Source: Kribbella aluminosa | Lineage (GTDB): Bacteria > Actinomycetota > Actinomycetes > Propionibacteriales > Kribbellaceae | Direction: 5' to 3' | Assembly (NCBI RefSeq): GCF_017876295.1 | Contig: NZ_JAGINT010000002.1 | Span: 496,001-560,000, forward strand | DNA length: 64,000 bases | Shown here: piece by piece, positions 49,095 to 57,355 of the stretch | How the letters are laid out: the number at the start of each line of letters is the position of its first letter | Numbering within the stretch: position 1 is the first letter of the stretch | Made by a program: the position numbers and the translations under genes | Notes under the pieces: generated by a model | Told to the model about the DNA's origin: nothing | Database searches by the model: none | What the model saw: only the letters and a program-made list of their open reading frames with translations

Positions 49095-49295
49095 TCAGTG
49101 CGCCGCTGGTTCGGCCGCCGGCTCCGGTACGGCGGACGGGGTCCGCGCGTCCGGCGTACGGGTCGCCTCCGGGGCGACGTACCGCTGCTGCACCTTGGCG
49201 GCCGGTTGCCGCCTGAACAGCTCGCCGGCGAACCCGGCCAGCACGCCCAGCAGCAGACCACCGAGCGTCCAGCCGGCTGTCCTGCCCACGCTCAT
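49095..49295 (-). CDS. Small single-pass membrane protein
   Basis: A 66-residue protein: one TM helix ([19 protein letters not shown], about residues 5-24) and a Pro/Ala-rich tail with basic residues. ATG 49295 has AAGGA at good spacing; a longer frame starts at 49316. No recognised family. Confidence 0.6.
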   Translation of the reverse strand: MSVGRTAGWTLGGLLLGVLAGFAGELFRRQPAAKVQQRYVAPEATRTPDARTPSAVPEPAAEPAAH

Positions 49296-49484
49296 CCTGA
49301 ATCCTTCCGGTTCCACCTCTCAGGCCGCACCGCACCGCCGGCTGTCTCAACAGCCAGATTCCGGCATGGTCGAACCTGCCCCTATAAGGCATGGTAGTGA
49401 GAGGTCACGCCGATCCCCAGCCCCGACTGAGGTCTGTCGTCGTAACCTGGTGACTTCCCCCTCGATCACCGTTGGAGTGCCCTC

Positions 49485-50795
49485 GTGAGTGCTGACGTGC
49501 CCGATGTCCGGCAGACCCGTCTCGACAACTACGTCGAGGCGTACGCAGCCCGGACCAAGGGCATGACCGCATCGGAGATCCGCGCCCTGTTCTCGGTCGC
49601 CAGCCGGCCCGAGGTGGTCTCGCTGGCCGGCGGCATGCCGAACATCGCCGGCCTGCCGCTCGACGTGGTCGGCGGCGCGGTTCGCGACCTGGTGATCGAC
49701 AACGGCGCCGTCGCGATGCAGTACGGCTCCGGTCAGGGCGATCCGACGCTGCGCGACCAGATCTGCGACATCATGCGGCTCGAGGGCATCGAGGCGCACC
49801 CCGACGACGTCGTGGTCACCGTCGGCAGCCAGCAGGCTGTCGACCTGGTGACGCGGGTGTTCTGCGACCCGGGCGACGTCGTGATCTGCGAGGCGCCTTC
49901 GTACGTCGGCGCGCTCGGGGTCTTCCGTGCGTACCAGTGCGAGGTCGTGCACGTCGCGATGGACGACGACGGCGTCGTACCGGAGGCGCTCGAGCAGGCG
50001 ATCGCGTCGGTGCGGGCGGCCGGCAAGCGGATCAAGTTCTTCTACACGATCCCGAACTTCCACAACCCGGCCGGGGTCTCGCTGTCCGACGAGCGGCGCG
50101 CGCGGGTGCTGGAGATCTGCCAGCGGGCGAAACTGCTGGTGCTGGAGGACAACCCGTACGGCTTGCTCGGCTTCGAAGGTGAGCCGCAGCAGGCGTTGCG
50201 GGCCGCGGATCGCGAAGGCGTCATCTACCTCGGCTCGTTCTCGAAGACGTTCGCGCCCGGGTTCCGGGTCGGGTGGGCGGTCGCGCCGCACGCCGTCCGG
50301 GAGAAACTCGTGCTGGCACAGGAGTCCGCGACCCTGTGCCCGCCGACCTTCAGTCAGCTCGCCATCTCGTCGTACCTGATCCGGCACGACTGGATGGGGC
50401 AGGTGAAACAGTTCCGCGAGATGTACCGCGAGCGCCGGGACGCGATGCTCGCGGCGCTGACCGAGAAGATGCCAGCGGCAACGACCTGGACGCGGCCGCG
50501 GGGCGGCTTCTACGTCTGGCTGACCCTGCCGGAAGGGCTGGACGCGAAGGCGATGCTCCCGCGGGCGGTCACGGCACGGGTCGCGTACGTGCCCGGGACC
50601 GCCTTCTTCGCCGACGGTTTCGGCTCCCAGTGCATGCGGTTGTCGTACTGTCATCCGACGCCGGAGCGGATCACCGAGGGTGTCGGCAGGCTGGCCGCGG
50701 TGATCAACGAGGAGCTCGAGCTCCGGGAGACCTTCGGCCCGCTGCCCCCGGGCGCCGGGCGCGACTACGACGCTCCGGGGCCGGAGCTGACTTAG
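49485..50795 (+). CDS. PLP-dependent aminotransferase (class I/II, 2-aminoadipate transaminase-like)
   Basis: A 436-residue fold-type I aminotransferase. The PLP lysine lies in G-S-F-S-K-T-F-A-P-G-F-R-V-G-W near residue 255, and N-P-A-G, D-N-P-Y-G-L-L and the C-terminal R-L-S-Y-C-H-P block hold the other cofactor contacts. It has no GntR DNA-binding domain, so it is the enzyme alone. GTG 49485 follows GGAGTG. The amino donor and acceptor are not determinable; family members act on aromatic or 2-aminoadipate substrates. Confidence 0.88.
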   Translation: MSADVPDVRQTRLDNYVEAYAARTKGMTASEIRALFSVASRPEVVSLAGGMPNIAGLPLDVVGGAVRDLVIDNGAVAMQYGSGQGDPTLRDQICDIMRLEGIEAHPDDVVVTVGSQQAVDLVTRVFCDPGDVVICEAPSYVGALGVFRAYQCEVVHVAMDDDGVVPEALEQAIASVRAAGKRIKFFYTIPNFHNPAGVSLSDERRARVLEICQRAKLLVLEDNPYGLLGFEGEPQQALRAADREGVIYLGSFSKTFAPGFRVGWAVAPHAVREKLVLAQESATLCPPTFSQLAISSYLIRHDWMGQVKQFREMYRERRDAMLAALTEKMPAATTWTRPRGGFYVWLTLPEGLDAKAMLPRAVTARVAYVPGTAFFADGFGSQCMRLSYCHPTPERITEGVGRLAAVINEELELRETFGPLPPGAGRDYDAPGPELT

Positions 50796-50927
50796 GTACC
50801 TCCGCAAAGGTTGCGCAAGGGACCAACGGGTGGCCGGGGGTCCGTGTTGCGGTAGGGGTACCGTTCCAGTGGGCCTCGGGGCCGGCGACCGCGCCGGAGA
50901 CGCCCACGAGTGATCGGGATATTTGTG

Positions 50928-51875
50928 ATGAGTGATCTGGGTCGAGTGCTGGTTCTGGCCGGCGGTCTGTCGCACGAGCGCGACGTCTCGCTGCGCTCCG
51001 GCCGCCGCGTGGCGGACGCTCTGCGCAGCGTCGGCGTCGAGGTCGAGCAACGCGACGTCGATGCCTCCCTCGTCGATCGGTTGCGCGAGGATCCACCGGA
51101 CGCGGTCTTCCCCGTCCTGCACGGCGTCACCGGCGAGGACGGCGCCCTCCGCCAGGTCCTCGACCTGTACGGCGTTCCGTACGTCGGTGCCGACGCGGCC
51201 GCATGCCGTACGGCGTTCGACAAGCCGGTCGCGTCGACAGTCGTCGGCAATGCGGGGCTGCACGCTCCGGCGTCGGTGGTTCTCGGGCACGACACGTTCC
51301 GGGAGCTCGGTGCGGCCGCGCTGATGGCGGCCGTCGTCGAGCAGATCGGGCTGCCGCTGGTGGTGAAGCCGGCGCGCGGTGGTTCGGCGCTCGGCGCTTC
51401 GATCGTGCGGTCGGCCGACGAGCTGCCCTCGGCGATGGTGAACTGCTACGCGTACGGACCGGTCGCGCTGATCGAGCAGTACGTCGATGGCACCGAGGTG
51501 GCCGTGACGGTCGTCGACACGGGCGACGGGCCGCGGGCGCTGCCTGCGGTGGAGATCCGCCCGGACTCCGGGTTCTACGACTACGAGGCGCGGTACACGG
51601 CCGGCGCGACGCAGTTCGTCGTACCCGCGCGGCTGGATCCGGAGGCAGCCGGTGCGTGCGCCGCAGCGGCCGTCCAGGCGCATCAGGCGCTCGGTCTGCG
51701 GGACTTGTCGCGGACGGACCTGGTCGTCGACGCAGCCGGCGTTCCGTGGTTCCTGGAGGTCAACGTGGCGCCGGGCATGACGGAGACATCGCTCGTCCCG
51801 CTCGCCGCGGAGGCTGCCGGGATCGAGCTCGGTGTGCTTTGCCGCGACCTGCTGGCCACGGCCGCCGCCCGCTGA
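50928..51875 (+). CDS. D-alanine--D-alanine ligase family protein
   Basis: A 315-residue ATP-grasp ligase. Family blocks are G-G-L-S-H-E-R-D-V-S-L-R-S-G near the start, P-V-L-H-G-V-T-G-E-D-G-A-L-R-Q, G-V-P-Y-V-G-A, V-V-K-P-A-R-G-G-S-A-L-G (nucleotide loop) and L-E-V-N-V-A-P-G-M-T-E-T-S at the metal site. It would form D-Ala-D-Ala or a related dipeptide for the cell wall. ATG 50928 was preferred to GTG 50910. It may be a second Ddl of the genome, since ddl usually lies elsewhere. Confidence 0.88.
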   Translation: MSDLGRVLVLAGGLSHERDVSLRSGRRVADALRSVGVEVEQRDVDASLVDRLREDPPDAVFPVLHGVTGEDGALRQVLDLYGVPYVGADAAACRTAFDKPVASTVVGNAGLHAPASVVLGHDTFRELGAAALMAAVVEQIGLPLVVKPARGGSALGASIVRSADELPSAMVNCYAYGPVALIEQYVDGTEVAVTVVDTGDGPRALPAVEIRPDSGFYDYEARYTAGATQFVVPARLDPEAAGACAAAAVQAHQALGLRDLSRTDLVVDAAGVPWFLEVNVAPGMTETSLVPLAAEAAGIELGVLCRDLLATAAAR

Positions 51876-51880
51876 CGCTG

Positions 51881-52699
51881 ATGTCCGACCCTGCGCCCCA
51901 ACCCCTCTGGCGGACGGCTGTTCAGGCACGGTGGCTCGGGATCCTCGCTCTCGCGCTGGCGATCGCTGCGGTGATGACTGCGATGGGGGTCTGGCAGCTC
52001 GGCGTGTACAGGTCGAAGACCGCGACCGCGACGGCGGAGCGTGCGGCGGCTGCGCCGGTTCCGTTGCAGTCGCTGTTCTCGATCGACGACGGTCTGCCCT
52101 CGAAGGCGGTCGGGCGACAGGTCACGATCAGCGGCACCTGGGGACCTTCCGCCGATCAGGTGTTCATGTCGGATCGCCTGCAGGACGGAAAGTACGGGTT
52201 CTGGGTCGTCTCCCCGCTGAAGCTCTCAGACACCGAGGCGGTGATGATCGTCCGCGGCTGGGTCCCGTCCGTGTCCGACCCGGCCGTCAAGGCTCCCAGT
52301 GGCCCGGTGACGCTGACCGGCGCGGTGGTCGCCTCGGAGGCCGAGGACTCGTCGGACGACGCCGCGAAGGGACGGGTGCTGTCGTCGCTGCGAATCCCGA
52401 CGATCGTGCACCTGGTGAAGTACCGGGTGTACGACGCGTTCGTCGTACAGACCTCCGCGGCCGGTACGTCGCCCGCGCCGGCCGCCGTCGTACCGCCTCC
52501 GCCGCCGACCGATCACGCCGGCCTGCGGAACGTGGCGTACGCCTTCCAGTGGTGGATCTTCGCCGCATTCACGCTGTGGATGTGGGGCCGGATGGTGCTG
52601 GACGCCCACCGCTCCCCCGACGACGACAGCGATGCTGATTCGGCCGAGGGCGACCGGGGCGAAGCGCCAGTGGAGCCAAGCGGTACCGTTTCAACGTGA
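51881..52699 (+). CDS. SURF1 family cytochrome oxidase assembly protein
   Basis: A 272-residue membrane protein. TM1 (W-L-G-I-L-A-L-A-L-A-I-A-A-V-M-T-A-M-G) is followed by W-Q-L-G-V-Y-R-S-K, the SURF1 N-terminal motif. An extracytoplasmic region has V-I-V-R-G-W-V-P, and TM2 (W-W-I-F-A-A-F-T-L-W) starts with N-V-A-Y-A-F-Q-W. An acidic tail follows. ATG 51881 lies just after the ligase stop. SURF1 proteins aid heme insertion into aa3-type oxidase. Confidence 0.88.
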   Translation: MSDPAPQPLWRTAVQARWLGILALALAIAAVMTAMGVWQLGVYRSKTATATAERAAAAPVPLQSLFSIDDGLPSKAVGRQVTISGTWGPSADQVFMSDRLQDGKYGFWVVSPLKLSDTEAVMIVRGWVPSVSDPAVKAPSGPVTLTGAVVASEAEDSSDDAAKGRVLSSLRIPTIVHLVKYRVYDAFVVQTSAAGTSPAPAAVVPPPPPTDHAGLRNVAYAFQWWIFAAFTLWMWGRMVLDAHRSPDDDSDADSAEGDRGEAPVEPSGTVST

Positions 52700-53043
52700 C
52701 TTCCTCTGCCGACCCCGCCACCTCCGCGCCGCCGATCACTCCGGCCGTCCGCGGCGCGCTGACCCGGTACCGCGTGATCGCGTACGTGGTGGGCGTGATG
52801 CTGCTCCTGCTGGTGTTCCTCGCGATGCCGCTGAAGTACTTCGGCGACAACCCGGGCGCCATGAACGTCATCGGCCCGCTGCACGGCTTCCTGTACGTCG
52901 TGTACCTGCTGCTGACCTTCGACCTGTTCCGCCGGGTGCGGTGGTCGTTCCCGCGGCTCGTCCTGATGGCGCTGGCCGGCACGATCCCGTTCCTGTCGTT
53001 CTACGCCGAGCGCAAGACGTCGCACGAGCTCCTCGGTCGCTAA
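52696..53043 (+). CDS. DUF3817 family membrane protein
   Basis: A 115-residue protein with three TM helices and the DUF3817 motifs L-T-R-Y-R-V-I-A-Y-V-V-G, M-P-L-K-Y-F-G and G-P-L-H-G-F-L-Y-V-V-Y. GTG 52696 overlaps the SURF1 stop (GTGA), so the two are coupled. DUF3817 genes are common next to SURF1 in Actinobacteria, suggesting a role in respiratory membrane assembly. Confidence 0.87.
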   Translation: MTSSADPATSAPPITPAVRGALTRYRVIAYVVGVMLLLLVFLAMPLKYFGDNPGAMNVIGPLHGFLYVVYLLLTFDLFRRVRWSFPRLVLMALAGTIPFLSFYAERKTSHELLGR

Positions 53044-53085
53044 TCCCGTTGTGCTGCGGCGGTGCGCGGCCCTAGCGTCGCCTGC

Positions 53086-53865
53086 ATGCTGCACGACATC
53101 ACGGAGTCGAACCGCGCCAGCTGGAACCAGATCCACCATGCCCGCCCTGGCGAGCCCGCGTCGTACTTCGCTGCGGGTGGCTCCACCCTCACGGAAGCGG
53201 AGCTCGCCGCGGCGGGCAATGTTCGTGGCCGCCGGGTCCTGCAACTCGCCTGCTCGTGTGGCGACGAAGTCCTGTCCTGGGCACGGCTCGGGGCCTCCGT
53301 CACCGGCGTCGACATCTCCGAGGTCGCGCTCGCGATGGCGATCGAGAAGTCAGCGGCAGCAGGGATCTCGGCCGACTTCGTCCGCGCCGACATGCTGGCG
53401 CTACCCGAGTCGCTGACGGGCTTCGATCTGATCTACCTGAGCTGGGGCGCGGTCTGTTGGCTCCCGGACCTGGACGTCTTCGCCACCTCGGTCGCCGCCC
53501 GTCTTATTGCCGGCGGCTCGGTCCTGATCGCCGAACATCATCCGGCCTGGGAAACCCTCGCGGTCCGCGGGCCGAGCCAACTCGAGGTCACTGCCGACTA
53601 CTTCGGTCGCACGACCCCACTCGCCGCCGTCGAGAACTCCAAGCGACCGACCGGCGCCCGAGACAATCCGGATGCCCCCAGCTTCACGGCCTTCATCTGG
53701 CCGCCGAGCGATGTCATCACCGCCCTCCTGAAGGCCGGCCTCACCCTCACCAGGTTCGAGGAAGCTCCGGATCCTGACAGCTACCTCGGACTCGGTCCGG
53801 CGGCCTCCGCACTCCCCGCCACCTACCTGATCCGGGCGACTCGCAATGTTCCACGTGAAACATGA
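53086..53865 (+). CDS. Class I SAM-dependent methyltransferase
   Basis: A 259-residue methyltransferase. The SAM-binding motif I is V-L-Q-L-A-C-S-C-G-D-E-V-L (about 51-63), followed by V-T-G-V-D-I-S (motif II) and A-D-M-L-A-L-P. ATG 53086 gives M-L-H-D-I-T; an upstream GTG at 53062 is possible. The last five codons, V-P-R-E-T, are made by a parS site that overlaps the stop. Substrate unknown. Confidence 0.84.
   Translation: MLHDITESNRASWNQIHHARPGEPASYFAAGGSTLTEAELAAAGNVRGRRVLQLACSCGDEVLSWARLGASVTGVDISEVALAMAIEKSAAAGISADFVRADMLALPESLTGFDLIYLSWGAVCWLPDLDVFATSVAARLIAGGSVLIAEHHPAWETLAVRGPSQLEVTADYFGRTTPLAAVENSKRPTGARDNPDAPSFTAFIWPPSDVITALLKAGLTLTRFEEAPDPDSYLGLGPAASALPATYLIRATRNVPRET
53847..53862. 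other. parS site 1
   Basis: TGTTCCACGTGAAACA differs from the consensus TGTTTCACGTGAAACA at one base. It lies within the last codons of the methyltransferase gene, 161 bp beyond the parB stop. It would be bound by ParB to load the partition complex. Confidence 0.85.
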
Positions 53866-53887
53866 CTTTGTCGACAAATCACTTTGC

Positions 53888-53924
53888 CGAGATAACCCTG
53901 TAGTTTGAACAGCGAACTATCTCG
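53888..53924. terminator. Imperfect hairpin between convergent genes
   Basis: CGAGAT (53888-53893) pairs with ATCTCG (53919-53924) and an inner TAGTT pairs with AACTA, leaving a bulge. It lies in the 157-bp gap between the methyltransferase and parB stops and could end transcription from both sides. Confidence 0.4.
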
Positions 53925-54022
53925 CTGAGCGTCATCCTAAGCCGCCGCGACCGACTTACATCCCTGTGATTTCCGGCCCGGTCGCCGCAGAATCAGGGCG
54001 CTGACTCGGCGTGTCGGGCTTG

Positions 54023-54991
54023 TCAGGACCCGTTCTGCTTGTTCGGGTCCATCAGCGTGACAATCCGCTCCAGATCGTCGAGCGATGCGAACTCGACCGT
54101 GATCTTGCCCTTGGTCTTACCGAGGTCGACCTTCACCCGGGTCTCGAACCGATCCGACAGCCGATCGGCGAGATCGACGAGCCGCGGAGCGACCGGCTTG
54201 TTGCGGCGCCGCGGAGCAGCGGCCTCCTCGGCGTTCATGTCGCCGAGCGCAACGATCTCCTCGACGGTACGGACCGAGAGCCCCTCGGCGACGATGCGCT
54301 GTGCGAGCCGCTCGATCGCATCCCCACTCGGAAGGCCGAGCAGCGCCCGCGCGTGACCGGCAGACAGTACGCCGGCGGCGACGCGCCGCTGCACCGAAGC
54401 CGGCAGTTTCAGCAGCCGCAGCGTGTTGGAGATCTGTGGACGCGACCGGCCGATCCGGGTCGCGAGGACTTCCTGCGTGCAGCCGAAGTCGTCGAGCATC
54501 TGCTGGTAGGCCGCCGCCTCTTCCAGCGGGTTCAGCTGGCTACGGTGCAGGTTCTCCAGCAGTGCGTCGCGCAGCATCGCATCGTCGGACGTCTCGCGAA
54601 CGATCGCGGGGATCGTCGTCAGCCCGGCCAGCTGGGTAGCGCGCCACCGGCGCTCGCCCATGACCAGCTCGAACTTGTCGTCCTCGAGCCGCCGGACGAC
54701 GATCGGCTGCAGCAGACCGATCTCCTTGACCGAGTGGACCAACTCGTCCATCGCGTCCTCATCGAAGACGGACCGCGGCTGCTTCGGGTTCGGCGTGATC
54801 TTGTCGACGTCGATCTCGGCGAACGACGCGCCGGGGACCGCGGCGAGCTCCGGCTCCGTCGATGCCTGCGGCGCCGTCGACATCGGGGGTGCCCCCGGGA
54901 TCGAGTTCGACTTGCTGCCGAGGGTCGTGGTGCCAGGGGCCGGCGAGCTGGGGATCAGCGCACCAAGTCCGCGTCCGAGTCGGGTGTTCAT
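54023..54991 (-). CDS. parB: Chromosome partitioning protein ParB
   Basis: A 322-residue CTP-dependent DNA clamp that loads at parS and organises the origin region. The N-terminus has [10 protein letters not shown] (ParA contact), the CTP-binding ParB/Srx domain has G-E-R-R-W-R-A (112-118), the helix-turn-helix is at about 168-190 ([12 protein letters not shown]), and a C-terminal dimer domain ends the protein. Length normal. Downstream of parA with a 130-bp gap that contains parS site 2. Confidence 0.95.
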   Translation of the reverse strand: MNTRLGRGLGALIPSSPAPGTTTLGSKSNSIPGAPPMSTAPQASTEPELAAVPGASFAEIDVDKITPNPKQPRSVFDEDAMDELVHSVKEIGLLQPIVVRRLEDDKFELVMGERRWRATQLAGLTTIPAIVRETSDDAMLRDALLENLHRSQLNPLEEAAAYQQMLDDFGCTQEVLATRIGRSRPQISNTLRLLKLPASVQRRVAAGVLSAGHARALLGLPSGDAIERLAQRIVAEGLSVRTVEEIVALGDMNAEEAAAPRRRNKPVAPRLVDLADRLSDRFETRVKVDLGKTKGKITVEFASLDDLERIVTLMDPNKQNGS

Positions 54992-55084
54992 CGCGCTCCC
55001 TCGAGTTCGACATCCTGCTGAGCTACTGCTGGACTATCACAACGCCCAACGGGTGCCGCCACTCGCACTCTGGCCCCCGTGGTC

Positions 55085-55100
55085 CGTTTCACGTGAAACG
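55085..55100. other. parS site 2
   Basis: CGTTTCACGTGAAACG is a perfect palindrome with the 14-base parS core GTTTCACGTGAAAC. It lies in the parA-parB gap, so ParB bound here could also affect parB transcription. Confidence 0.88.
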
Positions 55101-55121
55101 CTGCCACACAACGCAAGGTAC

Positions 55122-56561
55122 TCAGGCGTTGTTCCGCATGGCGATCTCGCGCGACGCCTCCAGGTACGACAGCGCGCCGGCCGAGGCCGGGTCGTACGCG
55201 AGCACGGTCTGCCCGTGGCTCGGAGCCTCCGAGATACGCACCGAGCGCGGCACGGCGGTCCGCAGTACGGCGTCCTTGAAGTGCCCCCGTACTTCGGCCG
55301 CGACCTCGCCGGCCAGCTTCGTGCGCGCGTCGTACATGGTCAGCAGGATCGTCGACACGTCCAGGCCTGGGTTCAGGTGCGACTTCACCATGTCGATGTG
55401 GCGGAGCAGCTGGGACAGCCCCTCGAGCGCGTAGTACTCGCTCTGGATCGGGACCAGGACCTCGCGCGCCGCGGTCAGCGCGTTCACCGTCAGCAGGCCG
55501 AGCGACGGCGGGCAGTCGATGAAGACGTAGTCGTACTTCTCTCCCGCGGTCTCGGTCTCGGCCAGGAAGGCCTCGAGCACGCTCTTCAGCCGGCTCTCGC
55601 GGGCCACCAGGCTGACGAGTTCGATCTCGGCACCTGCCAGATCGATCGTCGCCGGGATCACCTGGATCCCGGGGTGCTCGGCGCAGGGCTGGATCAGCTT
55701 GCTCAGCGGCTCGCCCTCGATGACCGCCTCGTACACACCCGGCGTACCTTCGGCGTGCTCGATGCCGAGGGCCGTCGACGCGTTGCCCTGCGGGTCGAGG
55801 TCGATGACGAGGATCTTCGCGCCGTACAGCGCGAGGCCGGCCGCGACGTTCACCGTCGTGGTGGTCTTGCCGACGCCACCCTTCTGGTTGGCGACGACGA
55901 ACACTCGGGTCTCGGCGGGCAGCGGGAACTCGCGGCCCATTGTGCGTCCTTCATTCACCAGCAGGGTCCGTTCGGTCGCGGCGGCGATCGGAGTCTCGAG
56001 GAGTCGTCGCTGAAGCTCGTCCGTCGTGGCCCGCGCGGCGATCTGTGCGGCAGTCATAGCGCCCATTCCAATAGGTGCGGGACTCGGCCCGAAGAGGATG
56101 TCTGTAGGGGTCGGGGCGGGTCTACCCCCAGCTCCGTCCACAGGCTTCTGTGGACGAATTCCCGTGTGCAGGGGCAGTTTCATGCGGTGGTCATCCACAG
56201 GCGGTGGAGACTCCGAGAGGTCCGTCTCGGCGTCCACCAGTGGCGTCGACTCGGAACCGGAATCATCATCTCGCATCTCCGGCGTTTCACGTGAAACAGC
56301 ACGGGTCTCATCAGCACTTGGTACGTCGAGACCGGCAGCCGCAGCAGCCCGCAGTCCCGAAGTGTCAATCGGAGGCACGACGGCCGCGCGTTCGGTGGTG
56401 ACCGGGGGCGCCGGTGCCGGGGAGGTGTCGGGAGCGGGCTCCGGAGTCACCACACGAACGGCACGGTCCGCTTCGGTCGGCCAGCCGATGCCCTGCGATG
56501 GGCTCGGCTCACCGGTGCTCTTCTCGGGCCATCCGAGGGCACGACTCACCAACCCGCTCAC
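55122..56561 (-). CDS. parA: Chromosome partitioning ATPase ParA (Soj) with long N-terminal extension
   Basis: A 479-residue protein. The ATPase domain (about 215-479) has the deviant Walker A K-G-G-V-G-K-T-T (227-234), L-V-I-D-L-D-P-Q-G-N and F-I-D-C-P-P-S-L. About 200 Pro/Ala/Ser-rich residues precede it; typical ParA has about 260-350 residues in all. GTG 56561 overlaps the rsmG stop (GTGA), which supports the long form, but an internal start such as M208 would give a standard protein. A parS site inside the extension encodes V-S-R-E-T (89-93). Confidence 0.9.
   Translation of the reverse strand: MSGLVSRALGWPEKSTGEPSPSQGIGWPTEADRAVRVVTPEPAPDTSPAPAPPVTTERAAVVPPIDTSGLRAAAAAGLDVPSADETRAVSRETPEMRDDDSGSESTPLVDAETDLSESPPPVDDHRMKLPLHTGIRPQKPVDGAGGRPAPTPTDILFGPSPAPIGMGAMTAAQIAARATTDELQRRLLETPIAAATERTLLVNEGRTMGREFPLPAETRVFVVANQKGGVGKTTTTVNVAAGLALYGAKILVIDLDPQGNASTALGIEHAEGTPGVYEAVIEGEPLSKLIQPCAEHPGIQVIPATIDLAGAEIELVSLVARESRLKSVLEAFLAETETAGEKYDYVFIDCPPSLGLLTVNALTAAREVLVPIQSEYYALEGLSQLLRHIDMVKSHLNPGLDVSTILLTMYDARTKLAGEVAAEVRGHFKDAVLRTAVPRSVRISEAPSHGQTVLAYDPASAGALSYLEASREIAMRNNA
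56283..56298. other. parS site 3
   Basis: CGTTTCACGTGAAACA matches the 16-base consensus except for the first base. It lies inside the parA reading frame, in the region that encodes the N-terminal extension. Confidence 0.88.
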
Positions 56562-57229
56562 CTCCCGTGTCGTCCGTGCCGGGATCCCCCTGCAGCACGT
56601 CCGGCCACAATACTCACCACAGTCGTGGGGAGGGCCAGTTCATCGCCGCCGAGTTGGTGAATATGACAAACCTCTGCACCAAGCTTCATCAATTCGCGTT
56701 CTGAGGCGTCCAGTTCCTCCTCCGCGGACGCACCTTTCATCGCCAGCATCAGGCCGCCCTCGACACAGAGCGGCAGGCACCAGCGCGCCAACTTGGCCAG
56801 CGGAGCGACCGCCCGGGAGGTGACCACGTCGTACGACGCCGGCGGCAGATCCTCGGCCCGCGCCCGCACCACGCGCGCATTGTCGAGCTCCAACGCGTCC
56901 ACGGCCTCCTGGAGGAACGTCGTTCTCCGGAGCAGCGGCTCAACCAGGTCCACCTGGAGATCCGGCCGCACGATCGCGAGCACGATCCCCGGCAGCCCCG
57001 CACCGGTGCCGACATCGGCCACCGAAGACTCCTCCGGGATCAGCCGCTCGACGACCGCACAGTTCAGCAGGTGTCGGTCCCAGAGCCGCGGAACCTCGCG
57101 CGGGCCGATCAGTCCGCGCAGGGTGCCTTCGGTCGCCAGCAACCCGGCGTACGCCGAAAGCCGGACCGCCGCCCGTGGGAACAGCTTGTCCACGAGCGGC
57201 GGCGTTTCACGTGAAACGTCCTCGGTCAC
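56558..57229 (-). CDS. rsmG: 16S rRNA (guanine527-N7)-methyltransferase RsmG (GidB)
   Basis: A 223-residue SAM methyltransferase for m7G527 of 16S rRNA. The SAM motif V-A-D-V-G-T-G-A-G-L-P-G lies at 70-81, and L-W-D-R-H-L-L-N precedes it. GTG 57229 has GGAGG 5 bases upstream; the frame stays open upstream without homology. Residues 5-9, V-S-R-E-T, are encoded by a parS site. The C-terminus is basic (R-H-G-R-H-G-R). Overlaps the parA start by 4 bp. Confidence 0.93.
   Translation of the reverse strand: MTEDVSRETPPLVDKLFPRAAVRLSAYAGLLATEGTLRGLIGPREVPRLWDRHLLNCAVVERLIPEESSVADVGTGAGLPGIVLAIVRPDLQVDLVEPLLRRTTFLQEAVDALELDNARVVRARAEDLPPASYDVVTSRAVAPLAKLARWCLPLCVEGGLMLAMKGASAEEELDASERELMKLGAEVCHIHQLGGDELALPTTVVSIVAGRAAGGSRHGRHGR
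57203..57218. other. parS site 4
   Basis: CGTTTCACGTGAAACG with the full 14-base parS core lies within codons 4-9 of rsmG, 2.6 kb from the end of rpmH. It is the site nearest oriC in this window. Confidence 0.88.
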
Positions 57230-57308
57230 GGGGCCTCCCGGCCTGGACTGCGGAGCGGAGGGAGCGACGCGACCAGAGCGACGAGGGAGGGCCGGGAGCA
57301 ACAGCCCG

Positions 57309-57348
57309 ATGACCCGCCGCGCCGGAGGCGCGGCATCTGCAGGGTCAT
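57309..57348 (-). terminator. Nested hairpin between jag and rsmG
   Basis: GCCGCGCC (57316-57323) pairs with GGCGCGGC (57327-57334) over a 3-base loop, and ATGACCC (57309-57315) pairs with GGGTCAT (57342-57348) outside it. It lies in the 126-bp gap after jag, in the direction of transcription. It may terminate or slow transcription between jag and rsmG, or stabilise an mRNA end. Confidence 0.5.
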
Positions 57349-57355
57349 ACGGTCG

